From Hirundichthys speculiger (lineage: Eukaryota; Chordata; Actinopteri; Beloniformes; Exocoetidae): a DNA stretch of 64,000 nt. Below, piece after piece: positions 34,382 to 45,990 of this stretch. Position 1 is the stretch's first letter. Every line of letters starts with the position of its first letter. Location: contig JAGFBZ010002268.1 of assembly GCA_018398805.1 (NCBI GenBank), forward strand, positions 186,001 to 250,000, written 5' to 3'. The notes under the pieces were generated by a model. It searched no databases, was not told the origin of the DNA, and was given only the letters and a program-made list of their open reading frames with translations. The position numbers and the translations under genes were made by a program.

Positions 34382-34659
34382 ACAAACACATATACAGTGT
34401 ATGTGACGGCCTGCTGCAGTAGCTCAGGTTATATTGTGCCTTCTTTGGGGGGTATCTTTTTAAATTTGCAACTTAACATTAGTCTATCTAAACACTGATT
34501 AAAAAAATATCTATCTATCTATATATATAATATTCAATAACAAATAGTAGTTCACTTTCTTATTTTTATCCTGGAGGAAAGAAATCTAAGTAAAACATCA
34601 AAGAAGAAGTTGGAAATTCCTAGTTAGGACATAAACACTTTTCTGACACAGCTCAACTT

Positions 34660-35060
34660 GAAGTAATGGCTGGAGATCTCATAGGTGGAGATGAGATGAT
34701 GGGGAGGCTTGCCTGTCATGTAGTGTCCCTCAGGGTTTTGTTTCAGGTCCTATTCTGTTCTACTCTCCACTACAACTGATTATTAGCCGAATTCAACAAA
34801 TATTCTATATCCAAATCACTTTTATGCTGATGTTATTTAGCTATACTGCTCCTTTAAGCACTCAGAGTTTCATAAATTGTTTAACTTAAGTAACTGTTTC
34901 AAGAAACATTTAAGAGATAACAACCTCCAATCAAATTCAAATAAGAAAGAATATCTCATTATTGCCTCAGACAGTGGGATTTCATAAATCAGCCTATGGA
35001 ATTGACTTTTTAGGCTCCTCTGTCCAGTCAAGCCTAAGAAGTTATGGTGATGCATTTGAC
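34660..35060 (+). pseudogene. L2/Rex1-like LINE reverse transcriptase relic
   Basis: Plus-strand translation in shifting frames gives SVPQGFVSGPILFY, the VPQGSxLGPxLF motif of non-LTR reverse transcriptases. It is followed by ITFMLMLFSYTA in one frame and FYADV in another, the place of the FYADDTQLY catalytic box. Then NLQSNSNKKEYLI (LNxxKTEVL motif) and PVKPKKL (VKxxxxLGV motif) follow. The order and spacing fit RT domains 4 to 8. At least three frame changes and one stop are present. A further decayed LINE-like stretch (KALHGQYLLEPLLF) lies at about 36060-36125, beyond the solo LTR. Confidence 0.6.
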
Positions 35061-35064
35061 CAAC

Positions 35065-35330
35065 CAATGGGTCTCATTCATGAAATCGTCATAAATCTGA
35101 GTAGATTTGCAAATAAATCACCTTCATAGTAAATCACCTTCTTAGTAGTTCCAGATTCATGAACACTGTGTTAAACTCATTAACATAAACTCCGCCCAGG
35201 GATCTCCATATAAGGAGGTGTTAAGTTGTAGACTATCGGGTGATTCGAGGGATTTCAAAACCTTCAGCTAAACTCATAATGTAATGAATCCAGTCAAGGA
35301 CGCAGCGCTAGCAAACTGCTCTGCTTTTCA
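35065..35330. repeat. Possible MITE fragment (GTCTCATTCATGAA type)
   Basis: GGGTCTCATTCATGAAAT and later ATTCATGAACACTGTG resemble the outward ends of a common fish MITE. No second end or target duplication resolved. Confidence 0.3.
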
Positions 35331-35335
35331 AAGGT

Positions 35336-35788
35336 TGAAAGGATCACCGGTGTATATTTGAACCCAAATGCACGACAACAAAGACAGATATATCAGGCAC
35401 AATTCTTTACTCAAGTGTACAGGCAGGGTCAGAAAACCAGGAAATCCAAGAGAGCAAGCAAACAAATCTGACAAAGGGGCAGGCAGGGAACCCAGAGTTC
35501 AGGTCAGGCAGATGGGGTCCAAGATCAGATAATCAAGCAGTATACAAGGCAGACGCTGGATAGCTTGGCAGGAAACAAGACAATCTGGCAGAGAACTGGG
35601 GACAATGGACCGGTATATATACACTGCAAGTAGAATGGGAGGATGAGCCACAGGTGTGGAGATGGGTGGGGACGACCAGGTGCAGGTGATTGGCAGAATG
35701 CACAGGTGTGAGGAGTGATCTGGAATGACAGGAGAGTTAGCGATGTGACATGAAAACAAAAACAAACTAGGACCTGGCGTTCCTGACA
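35336..35788 (-). mobile_element. Solo LTR (453 bp), minus orientation
   Basis: On the minus strand it begins TGTCAGGAACGCCAGG and ends GGTGATCCTTTCA (TG...CA). Flanked in the plus strand by AAGGT on both sides (35331-35335, 35789-35793), a perfect 5-bp duplication. On the minus strand a TATA-like GTATATATACC lies near 35610, and GCATTTGGGTTC lies close to the right end, comparable to the CTTGGGTCCTC of the 15457 and 17913 copies. No internal genes. It separates two LINE-like stretches. Confidence 0.85.
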
Positions 35789-36049
35789 AAGGTACCTACT
35801 GAAACCTGAGGTCACAGAAAAAAATAAAAGGGCCAAAGCTTTTCTATTTCCTATTATGCAGACATTTAAAGCTTGGATTTGAGATAGTGATTTGATTTTT
35901 TTCCCCTCATATACACTTTTGTCTCAAAAATAGTCCTCAGTTACTTTTGTATTGTGAAAAACATTGCAAGGAGGCTCGTAACTGGAACCACTAAAATTGC
36001 TCACATACTTTCTGTTTAATCAACTCGTCACTTGTTATCAGTTAATTTA

Positions 36050-36130
36050 GAAATTAATTTTAAAGTCCTGTGGCTAACTTTCAAGGCTTTGCATGGTCAA
36101 TATCTGCTAGAACCACTTTTATTCTCAAAA
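36050..36130 (+). pseudogene. Possible continuation of the L2-like LINE relic
   Basis: The plus strand encodes INFKVLWLTFKALHGQYLLE, resembling the DFKILLLTFKALHG region downstream of the RT domain in L2-like elements. Short and decayed. Confidence 0.4.
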
Positions 36131-36559
36131 CTTTTTTTTTTCCCTTATACCAAGGACTGATAGGGCTCCCTACCCTTGATTTAAAGCTTAGGGTCAACCA
36201 AATAAACCAAATCTCCACACTGAAGCGATGCAGAGTGTTTTTTCTGTACCTTTTGCAAGTAAGCTAGGTAAATAAGGAAATTTATAGATCTTAATAGACG
36301 CTGATATGTCTGGGTTTCTCTGCAGTGATATAATGCATACATTTCTTCATGTCCCTCAAACAGCTGCCACTCCAATGAGTTGTCTGTGCTTGTAATTCCA
36401 GTTCTACAAGCATGTAACTTCTACTGCAGCCAAAAACAGCTGGAAAGAATTTAGATCTGCTGTAATTCCTGCAACCAGAAAAGAGAGATGTTGGGGGAGT
36501 CACTAAATCAGTCTGTGGCAAACCTCTGCCACTCAGGGTTTCTCTCCAGGAGTTCAGAA

Positions 36560-37735
36560 CAATACACGCATAACAACTAGAGCCAGATCCAATTTATTGT
36601 GGCAAAACAATGCTACTATTTCAGCAGGACTTCTGCTTTCTGGCGACCTTCTCCTGGTCCCAGCATGCTTCTCCTGAATAGAGAGACAGGTGTTTCGAAA
36701 TCCAGAGCTGTTGTGCGAATCTGTTCCTCTTTGGTACAGTTCCCTGAGCCACTGCTTCACATCTCCCCATAAAGCTGAGCAGAAACCACACTCCACCACC
36801 GCATACCCCCCTCAACAGCACCAAGTAGACAGAAGGCGACTGGGTTGCCAAACAAACCAAATGGAAATGATAAAAATTGGTACAAACTGTATGGAGTGGA
36901 GATGGTTGTTTTTTCTCTGAAGACAAGGGAGCTCAAAACCAAAACCTAGGTTTTGGAGGGGGAAAAAAAGCTGTACCAAGACAGTCGAGGAGTTTGTCAA
37001 CCTGGACATGGGATAATCATCAAATTATGAGATTTTGTTAACTTTCAGTAATCTACACAGAAACCTGTAGATACATCCTTCTAGCTCACTAGAACAACGG
37101 GGCTACATCAAGCACTGAACCATTTTTCTTTCATGGTTCAGATACAGGAGGGAACACACCATCACGCCCAGGAAAGTTTCATCATGATGTTGAATGAGAT
37201 TTGTGTTTCCTGGGGAGAACACTTCAGAAAAATGCTTCTACAGCTGGACAACATCTGCTCTCTGGTAGGATGAGAAATGGCTGTCACAAAGAAGTGGAGT
37301 TGGATTGGTGGAATTCGGTACATCCAGCCCCAGCTCATCTTTTTTTGTCAACAAGCTCACAGTAGAAGCAAGCACCAACCTCTCCCCACTCAGGAGGTTG
37401 ATGTGGTAAATTTGTGTTGTCCCGCCCCTGTCAGAATGAGTAACCTCATAATCGACATCTCCCACTCACCGCGGGACCACAAAGGATCCTTGCAACTTGT
37501 CACCGACTATGGCATCACAGCCAAAGTGACAAGGTTGTGTTATTATGGGATTTGTGAGATGGGTCACATCAAACACTTCAAACACCCAACTGCATGCTCT
37601 CAACCCACAGATAATTTTATTTTTCATCATAGGTCCCTTTGAATGTCTGCAAGTAGTGGCTAATGAGTAGAATATTACTAGGCTATGATGTAAGTTCCCA
37701 TTTTTGTATCTCCCATCTCCAACCAAACTCAACTT
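36560..37735 (-). pseudogene. Ty3/gypsy pol relic (reverse transcriptase region)
   Basis: The minus-strand blocks follow gypsy pol order. VDYEVTHSDRGGTTQIYHIN (37455-37400) is followed by FSEVFSPGNTNLIQHHDET (about 37230-37170), the start of the RT domain. Then FDDYPMSRL (about 37020), and EKTTISTPYSLYQFLSFPFG with LFGNPVAF (about 36910-36840), the segment before the RT active site. Several stops, frameshifts and deletions separate the blocks, and I cannot find the YLDD box. Sequence from 36800 down to 36560 is open in places but unrecognised and includes AATAAA. The plus-strand frame 37277-37642 is a shadow. Confidence 0.7.
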
Positions 37736-38394
37736 TTTTTTTTTTTTTTTTAGAAATCAGGTATGTCAATATCTGTTTCACCTGTTGTGGCTCAGCTGCG
37801 TGGATACAGTGTAAATCAGGCCAAGTAAAGATGGCATTTCGAAGTAGACAGCTCATCAAAATGACTGACATGTATTAGTACAAGAGCTTGAACATTGAGT
37901 GTGGGGAGGTATAAATACATAATCGTGGCCTAAAGGCAGAATGTTGTAAATTGTACCTGTCTGCTTGCACATTTCCTCTTGAACTCCTGAATATTTGAAG
38001 TTTCCTGGTTGGCAGAGAATATTGAAGAGTTAGTACACAAGGGTACATGATGAAATCACTAGACCTCTGATAAAATTGGCATGCAAAACAATGCTTGATG
38101 CAAGTACAGAAAGTTCTTTTCTGTATTGTGTAAGTAATAAGTATGTGGTGTTTTGCAAGTAAACACAGTCTGTTAGATCAGCCTTTCTCAACCTTTTTTC
38201 AGTCACGACACCTTTCAAAAGTGAATAAAATCTCACGACACCCCAGAGTAAAATATAATCCAAAGCCACACTGCATCGCTCCGACTGTAAATGCATACGT
38301 CTCGTTTATTTTGTTTGAATAACCTGAACACAATAACTGCACCAGAGTAGGCCTCAGCAGGAAAGCTTCTTTTCATCCGTGATGTGCTTGCTTC

Positions 38395-38558
38395 CATCCA
38401 TCATCTTTGTATTGCCTCTTTTTAACCTTATCGCTAGCAACTACCTTTGCGACCTATGGTGCAGATTCAGAGCTGGTGGATGAAGGCTTGCATGAAGAAG
38501 TCGGCTCCTCTGTGATGTTCCGTTCCTGTGGGGCTTTTCTTTTTATAAAACGATCCAT
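38395..38558 (-). pseudogene. hAT transposase N-terminal remnant
   Basis: Starts at the ATG at 38558. It reads MDRFIKRKAPQERNITEEPT, a Ser/Thr-rich linker, a stop, then ASDKVKKRQYKDDGW. This is the beginning of a ZBED/SCAND3-like hAT transposase, just before the BED finger, which is absent here. The rest of the gene has been lost, so the parent element is non-autonomous. Confidence 0.65.
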
Positions 38559-38821
38559 AATGCTGCTAAAAAGTTCTCTTTGCTATCTGTGAAATAAAAT
38601 TCCAACAGTTAAATGATATTACGATGTAAGCTAACTGGGCAGTCACGTTGACCTTACGCTGACCCCGTACTGACGTAGATAACATTGGGAAATGGGCATG
38701 TGAGACATATTTTTATTATTCATTTCATCTCCAATTATGTATCTTATTTATTTATTTATTTATTTATTCATTCATTCAAAGGTAAAAAGTATGTATTTAT
38801 GTATGCATTCATATATTTATA

Positions 38822-39541
38822 CAGTGCTATCTCTACTTACAAAATTAATTGGTTCTGGAAGTAGTTTCGTAACCTGAAAGTTTCTTAAGTAGAGACACGT
38901 TTTCCATGTAAATGCCCTAATCCGTTACAAGCCCCCCAAAATTCGATTTTTTTTTTAAATAAATCATAAATAATACATGAAATGACATAAAAACCTGTAA
39001 GAAATACATGTTAGAACTAGAAAAGCACTCAGAGAGCGCAGACCTCCACTAAACGCAACAATTATCGAAAATTTGAAAGTGTTCTTCCTTTTCACATTTT
39101 TGACAACTCCTGAAAATTTCATCAAAATCCATCCATAACTTTTTGAGTTATCTTGTAAACAGACAGACAGACAAACAGACAGATAAATGCTGGCAAAACC
39201 CATAACCTCCTTGGCGGAGGTAAAAATTGTTCGTTTACCTGGGTTGCTGGGTTACGCTCATACAGACAAGGGGCCCTCCTAGCCAATGGGATGCCAGGAG
39301 GATCCTAAGCGATAGCCAATGGCAGAGCAGCTCGGACGCACCGTTTCAAACCGAGATACAGAGCCAACAGCTAAGTTTATGTTCGGTAAACTCTGGGAGC
39401 TGAGAGTAGCAGTGCGTACTGTATTTTTGCCTTTCGTATCCTGAAATTTCTTTTGTAGCGAGAGGCAATATTTTCCCTTTGAGGCGTTTCGTAACCTGAA
39501 AATTTCGTATGTAGAAACGTTCGTAAGTAGAGGCACCACTG
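38822..39541. mobile_element. Tc1/mariner-type MITE (720 bp) nested in the hAT element
   Basis: Flanked by TA on both sides (38820-38821, 39542-39543). Left end CAGTGCTATCTCTACTTACA and right end, on the minus strand, CAGTGGTGCCTCTACTTACG, followed by GAA and a GGTTACGAAA arm repeated near both ends. It carries its own insertion at about 39010-39223. A GC-richer core (39240-39400) lacks any transposase motif. Confidence 0.9.
39010..39223 (-). mobile_element. RTE-like repeat fragment nested in the MITE
   Basis: One side reads AACTAGAAAAGCACTCAGAG then AGCGCAGACCTCC; the other ends AACCTCCTTGGCGGAGGTAA. The same words, in the opposite orientation, occur at 55905-55948. Between them lies AAATTTCATCAAAATCCATC with a (CAGA)n patch (39162-39182). 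This is an abundant fish repeat, probably the 3' region of a non-LTR element. It is third in the nest hAT > MITE > this repeat. Confidence 0.7.
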
Positions 39542-39628
39542 TATATGAAATGTCAGAATAGGCCATTTTTTTGACGACACCCCTGAAGCAGTCAGACGAC
39601 ACCCCAGTTGAGAAAGGATGTGCTAGAT

Positions 39629-41550
39629 ATTTGATGGAAACAAGTACAGTTGCATTTTTTTAAACTATTATTACAAAACAGATCACAATGATTGATCAAT
39701 CTAAACATTTATTGAGGATACAATTTCTAGCTGTTGAAAGTAAAAATATATTCTGAATAGGCTGAATATCATTTAGATGACAGGGGATGCTTTGAAGGAC
39801 AGTAATAGCTCTGTTTAATGAACAGACAAGTGAACGGACAAGTGTCATGAAACCTAGAGATCAATAATAAATTAAAGTAAGCTCCAGGCACTTCCCACTA
39901 AAATGTCTCCCTTGCAGTAAAGTCAGGAATGTGCTTTATCTCTCCTAAGGTGTTCTCTGCTCTTGATTATATCTGTAAGGGAACTCCCTTTTTGAAAGTG
40001 TAATAGTATACACTTAATATAATCAGATTGGTCTATTTACCTGTCCTTTCTTCATGCAAACAGACAATCAGATTATTATTTTTTTTAAACTTTTTGTCTG
40101 ACTTTATTGCAAAGTTTGTCATACAAAGATCTCTCATTTGCTGCCTTTTTTCTTCTTGCATAAACAGATTAGCTGCAGATTATCAGACTGTTCAATTTAC
40201 CTCTGTTATTGCTGACCAGACAAAATCCAGCACCTTATCACATTTCTTTTTCTTAATCTTCCTAAAATCACTATCAAGTACCTTTTAAAATGTGTGTCCC
40301 TGGAGAAAAAAGTCTAAGAAAGCATTTGTAAATGACAAACACTGGGAGACAGTTGGTGTTTTGTCCCAGTGGAGTGAGTACAAAAAATAAAAGAAGAACC
40401 CCAAAAGCATTTCTCAAAAAAGAGAATCCTCCTGATCCACGGTAAACCGATAACAGATGTATTTGACCACACTTGCAGTGCACAAACGCACTAGTGTCAA
40501 ACCATGGTCACAAAATATGATATCTTTAGTGCAAGGCAGAATCCACTCACCATGTCCATTGTTAAATGTGTAACCTCCTCATCATGTATAATTTCATTTT
40601 CCTAACATTTAAACCAAATGTATACATTAATTCTAATTCTAGGCAGTTCTTTTTGGTACCCTACCCATTTCTACCTCCTTATATTCATCTTGAAGGTGCA
40701 CACCCTAATGGATGTAGGGAGATGTTGCACACATATATCATCAGTTAGTGAGTTGTAGCAACACATTGCAGTAGATAAAAAATAGGATGTCATCACATAG
40801 CAAGAAATATACACCACCACCCCTAATAAAAAAACAGAAATGATATATAGTAATTGAGTTATTGTATTGTTTTTGAGCCTCTATTGTAAAACTGTAAAGG
40901 TAAATGCAGCATAGCAATATATAGCATACAAGTTCTGACCTCTGAGTCTGTGTTTATCAGACAAAATGTGAACAGGAGGTTTGGTCTTTGAACCACAACA
41001 ATATTTATTTTGAAATGGAACATTTTATTAAGCTCATGTTGGTTCAGGCAGGGCTTTTGACTCTGACTTAACTTTAAAGGTGACTTCTGGAAAAAAAAAT
41101 TGTCCATACAGACTTAGCTGGCTGGTGCCACTTAAGATAGTGTACTTTTAAAGTTAATATGTAAAGAGTATATAATATAGTTAGATGTACTTCTGTATTT
41201 AAGAAATGTAAATTAAACAACAAAAGCATTCTTAGAAAGTACTCAATATTGCATGATTAAAGGATCAAGAAGCACATGGCTGGAGAAGTAGCTCCAGTTG
41301 ATGGGAATTGATGGGAACATAGACTGGAATTTGTTGTGAGGTTCAGTACATCGAAAATCTTCCCTATTTTGTCCTTACCCAAGTGCTAAATCAGTGCCTT
41401 CTGAATCAGTGAAAGTCTTAAATGGTCACTTTCGAACTGGAAGTTTATGTTTCTTGGAAAAAAAAACCTAAATGCTACAGTAATGACTGGTTTTGACTGG
41501 TGCTGCAATGTAGAGAATATAATTGTCGCAGTACTCAGGTAACCCCTATT
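39629..41550. other. Non-coding stretch, nothing recognised
   Basis: AT-rich unique DNA. Frames such as 40028-40288 and 40859-41107 lack recognisable domains. Confidence 0.6.
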
Positions 41551-41554
41551 ATAA

Positions 41555-42040
41555 AAGACTCCAGAGAAGTGGAAAACTGACCTGTGGTTAGACAAATCAG
41601 AATTTAAAAATATTTTTAGAAACCAGGGATCCAGTGTCCTCCTAGTTAGAGAGTAAAAGACGATCCAGTTTGTTATCAGCAGTCGTTTGTAAAGCCTGTA
41701 TCTCTGATGTTATGGGGGTGCTTAAGTGCCCCAGAATGGGCAGCTTGCACATTGGAAACACAATTATTGAAAGATACATACAAGTTTCAAAGCAATATAA
41801 GGCCTGGCATTGTCTATCAATATTAAACGAATGCTGCATCCATTTCAAAAGCATAGATATGTTGTAGAAGACTTCAGATGCTAAACTGGCCTGCCTGCAG
41901 TCATGACGCTTTACCAACTCCAAACATTTGGAGCATCATGAATTTAAAACTATGACGAAGTAGACCTAGAACTGTTGAGCAGCTTGGATCTAATATCAGA
42001 CAAGAATGGGACTCCATTCTTTTTATTTACATTTTATAAT
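41555..42040 (+). pseudogene. Second Tc1-like transposase relic (same family as 15150-16392)
   Basis: GAAGTGGAAAACTGACCTGT with CAAATCAGAATTTAAAAATA corresponds to the KWKTVLWSDESKF region that holds the first catalytic Asp (here Asp is retained in LDKSEF). The CCAGTTTGTTATCAGCAG block, a GGGGGTGC block, AACTGGCCTGCCTGCAGTC (LNWPACSP region) and CAGACAAGAATGGGACTCCA follow in the order expected. All are out of frame with each other. No TIRs or target site identified. Confidence 0.7.
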
Positions 42041-45000
42041 GTTTCTCACTCTGCCTGTCTTCTTCCTGCAGTGGCTGACTGTGTTTATTTTGGGGTCTGT
42101 GTGTTACTTGTCTAGGGTGTTAGCCTCACACCAGGTCAGGTTACACTCTAGTCACTCCCTAAACACAACAACAGTGTTGCAGGCTAAGGAGGAAGCAGCC
42201 TGGTGGCCAAATATGCGGGGAACAGCACTTCTCAGGAGTAGGACAAGGTTGTCTCTGGTATTGGCCAACTGTGTTATCATGGTGTTAGTCATGTACTGTA
42301 ATCATGCCATCGCTTATTGTTTACTTTGGTCAAACAGACTTCCCAAGCCAGTCACGGCCCTACAGCTACAGCTGCTGCATCTATATGAGGTGAGAGATTA
42401 GACACATGACCTGGGAGGTCATTAAACAGGAGCAACATCACTGCTCTCACCCAGACTGAATCCCAATCATGCAGCCTACTTGCATACAAGAACGTGCAGA
42501 CACATATGAGTTTTGCGAGAGGAAACCTTAGCTTTTTGCCTCACACTTTGGCTCTGTTTTCTGCAGGACCAATTGAAATGCAGACAGAGTGGTATGAATA
42601 ATGGACTGTCCCACAGTGGCACAGTCCTCTGCACACTTTGTGCCATTCGCTCAGACAGACACTCCTGCTGTAGTCTGGACTGCACATCCCCTCCTTTCAA
42701 CCTTAGGGAGGTGCTGGCAAGAGGCCAAACATTACTGAGCGTGTGAGAGGCTGTATATGCGCTTGTGCATTTGTGTTTGAGAGTTTCGTGTGGGAATGTA
42801 GGATGCACTTGCTCGGCAAGAGCTGTGCTTATTAATGCCCTACAGACTAAGTGCTCTCTTTTGCGCTCTCCACCACACCTCTTTTCGTCTGCCAATCTCC
42901 CTTACACTCTGAGTGGTCATTGCTGGGAGAGATGCGGAAGGTGCTGCTGTGGGAGGGGAAAAAAGGGAGGGGTAACACACAAACATAAAAATAAAGGAAC
43001 ATGAGAGGAAGTACAGCAGTGGGCTCTGACAATGCTGAGCTCTCCTGCTGTCTCCCAGCTGGCTCCCCCGTTTGTTGCCGTGGGCAATCAATATACTCAA
43101 CTCAGCATTGCACTTCAGAACGTCTCATATTGTTCACGCTCACCACGCACATAACTTATCAACTCTTGCCGTGTTCAACAATAATCATGAATGCAGGACC
43201 AGTATCAGGCACACCTGATTACTTCCATTTATATGCTCATTAATTACACAGCAACTTCAGTGAGTCACAGGCCTTCGCACAGTTTTCAAGGGCCTTCTTT
43301 TAGCATCAGTATGACCTCCCAGAAAATTCCTACACTTTTTGCTTTTATCCGAATGCACGTTCACTTAACTACCTCCATGCCCTCTAATAAGTATAGAAAA
43401 CCAGAGAAATGTCTGTAGTCGGCTTTGTGCTTGGCCTTAATGTTATTCTAATAGTTCAGCTTACACGAGCTGAGATGGCCATAACTCTATACGAGTCTGT
43501 TCTCCAAGTGTATGTTAAGGTGACTGTATAATGAGTCACCTGGGATGAGACGTAAAGAGGCTCATAGCTCCTGACTGTGTAAGGGAGGGTAAAGGAGGCC
43601 ACAGCTAGTTTAAGCATATTTAAGGGCATCGTAAAGAGAGCAGGGCCACTTCCACCTACTTGAAATATGGTTCAGGCTTAGTTTTGTTGCTTTCCTTAGC
43701 TGAAAATCAATCCTCTCATCCATCTCCCTTTCTGCCACATACATTCATAGCTATCTCTTCTCTTAACTCTGTTCTTTCTCTTTTTCCAGTGGGTATGGAT
43801 GGCGGTGTGCCACTTTGCCCTTTGGGCACCCTCCTCTGATTAAGAAGAAGAGGGTTTTTGTGGGCATGACATCTGGCAGGGTCAGCCCGCATATAAGGAA
43901 CAATCCTGTATACATTTTCCAGCACGAAGCAAACAGAGAGAAACGCTCCCACTGGACCTTACTGAAAGAACCACATGAATGCAAACAGACCCCGGCACTG
44001 CAAAGTGGATCCCCTGAAAAAGGGGTCCTGTTTGATTTAATCCCTGCAATGCGCCCTGAACCCCACGCACACACAGATTTCACAGGCATTACGTGGGGCC
44101 ACTGTTTGCACTGAGGCTATAGCACAACGCAGAGAGGTAACACAGTAGAGATGCCAAAGGTTTGGATTTTCCCATGATAGCAACCACTTTCACTGGATAG
44201 AGTGAGTAACCAGGAAGGAATCTGTCCCTTTTCAATGGCCAATGAAAGAGAAGCTGTGAAATTGTCCGAAATTTCTGTGTGTAAATTGAGGACTGAGGAA
44301 GGAACCCAAGGACCCCGCCTGGGCTAGACTACTTGCTTCTCTGGACTCTCTCTCTCCTCTCTTTTTTTTCACTTTTTTTTGTGTTTGACCCTTTTCCCAC
44401 TGTTAACAAGTCTCACACTGTGAAGACATGGGAGCATTTTGACACACTTGCATTGCATTTTGATGGCATTAATTAGTTTTGAGTTTCTTTTGATAAATGC
44501 TTAGATAATAAGCAAACCACTGTGTTTGTCTTGCAAAAGCATGATATTAATTCATGCATAGAGACCAAGGTTGAATGCATCACATCTCTTGGACAAGTAT
44601 CATCTAAGAGAGTATCCACAAATGTGAAAGTGCTGCTCAAATTTAACTGTTCGATTCTTTCTCTGCTCCCAGTGAGCATAACCACACAGGAATTTCCCAA
44701 ACTTTCTTCTGGTTGCTAGGTGATAGCCTCAGCTTCTGTGAGCATGCTGTGTGAATGAGGAGGGGGTAACTAATGTCCTCACCCAGTGACCACCCTCTCA
44801 ACAGATTTCTCTTGTCTAATTTAAAGAAAAAAAAAACATTACGCTACTTCCTCAATGTAATCAAACACACAGCAAAGAGCAGGATGAAAAGCACTAATAC
44901 CCAACATGTGCTGTCTGATGTTTTTCAGTGTGGAAAAAACTAACACTGGAAAGGCACTTAAACATGGAAATATCACATGGAAAGATTTAAGAAACTCTAG

Positions 45001-45735
45001 AAACTTGTTAAAATAATAATGGGTTCAGGTCCTAAACACGCAAGCAATGTTGTTTGTATGTTTCCAAAGAGCAGGAAAGAAAATAAGAAAATAAATAAAT
45101 GTATGTACTGCCATTAATTTCTAGTATTTCAAAAATGTATTAAGGACAGAGTCTTAATGTCATCCACACTAACAAATACAAGTCATTGTGGCATTTAAAG
45201 TTGACTGGTTAACCATTTCAGAAAGTATTTTTTGTTTTATTGGTTGAAATATTTATACTCAGATAAAAAAATAAATAAATGCTCTGACATCAAAATGAAA
45301 TGCTGCTTGGTCATTATAGAAAATGAGGCCAGTTATTTTACTTGGGTTTAGGAAAACAATTCATTGTCTCTTTGCAGACTGGCTACTTACATGCATACTT
45401 GGTACTCATCACTTCTTGCAGGCAAGTAGCCCAGATAGCAAAGAATGTTTGGCCCACATGTGTAGTTTTCTTTCATCCGTATTTGTTGTATGCTAGCAAC
45501 CTAAATTATATCACACTCCATAGTCTAACAGTAGTGAGCGGGTAGCTAGTTTGAGCATTTGTTTGCCAGTTTAATCACAAGCAACCTAATACTTGTTCAT
45601 GTGTTTCGGAGGAAGAAGGAGAAGCTGAGCATGTGAATTATTTAATAAATTCATCTTGTTCCAGGCATTTTCCACACCTTTAAGGACGGTACAGCTGTGG
45701 TAGACAGTGATACTCCTGAAGGTCGGTGCAGCAGG
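42041..45735. other. Repeat-poor block with slightly higher GC
   Basis: No transposon ends recognised. It contains several long but unrecognised open frames (42006-42401 plus, 42476-42895 minus, 43815-44114 plus) and pyrimidine-rich stretches. The strongest exon-like pattern is a polypyrimidine tract ending CTTCCTGCAG (about 42072) followed by an open frame and a GAG/GTGAGA donor-like site (about 42391). I cannot tie any of these to a known protein. Confidence 0.4.
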
Positions 45736-45737
45736 GA

Positions 45738-45800
45738 TCATGCAGGGCTGCCAAGTCTCATGTATTCCCTGCAAGAGTCATGCAATTCAACGTGTTCACA
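45738..45800. repeat. Possible DNA-transposon end
   Basis: CAGGGCTGCCAAGTCTCATG followed by GTGTTCACACACTTTACC resembles the end of a fish MITE family (CAGGGTTGCCAACTCTC type). One end only. Confidence 0.3.
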
Positions 45801-45965
45801 CACTTTACCACCATTATCGCACGCTGAGAATCCCAACAACATCAATTTGCATTATATTTATCATGCTCCGAAAGCAATGAAGTGTGTGAACTCTTCTACT
45901 TGGTAACCCACCAATTAAGCCTGTTTATGCTGCTGCATGAAGGGATTGTTTTATATACATATACA

Positions 45966-45990
45966 TGTGTGTGTGTGTGTGTGGTGTGTG
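45966..45990. repeat. (GT)n microsatellite
   Basis: Short imperfect GT run. Confidence 0.9.

Larger units (their letters stand above)
32617..34659. other. Mostly unique block with low-complexity tracts
   Basis: Contains an A run (about 32666-32682), the G tract at 33150-33178 and CA microsatellites at 33436-33454 and 34363-34381. No gene recognised. Confidence 0.55.
38179..39620 (-). mobile_element. hAT element (1442 bp) hosting a nested MITE
   Basis: Ends CAGCCTTTCTCAACCTTTTT and (minus strand) CATCCTTTCTCAACTGGGGT, imperfect inverted repeats. Flanked by TGTTAGAT (38171-38178) and TGCTAGAT (39621-39628), an 8-bp duplication with one mismatch. A GACACCCC word is repeated inside both ends. 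The interior carries a minus-strand transposase N-terminus (38395-38558) and is interrupted by the 720-bp Tc1-type MITE at 38822-39541. Confidence 0.88.

Noticed and set aside
37277..37642. 121-codon plus-strand frame
   Set aside because: Antisense of the gypsy pol relic, which is recognisable on the minus strand.
36560..37735. Endogenous retrovirus
   Set aside because: The surviving pol words fit Ty3/gypsy retrotransposons; no env-like or retroviral gag-like sequence is visible and no paired LTRs flank it.
42476..42895. 139-codon minus-strand frame
   Set aside because: No domain, no splice or promoter context that I can defend; length is within what chance gives in a 64-kb, six-frame search.
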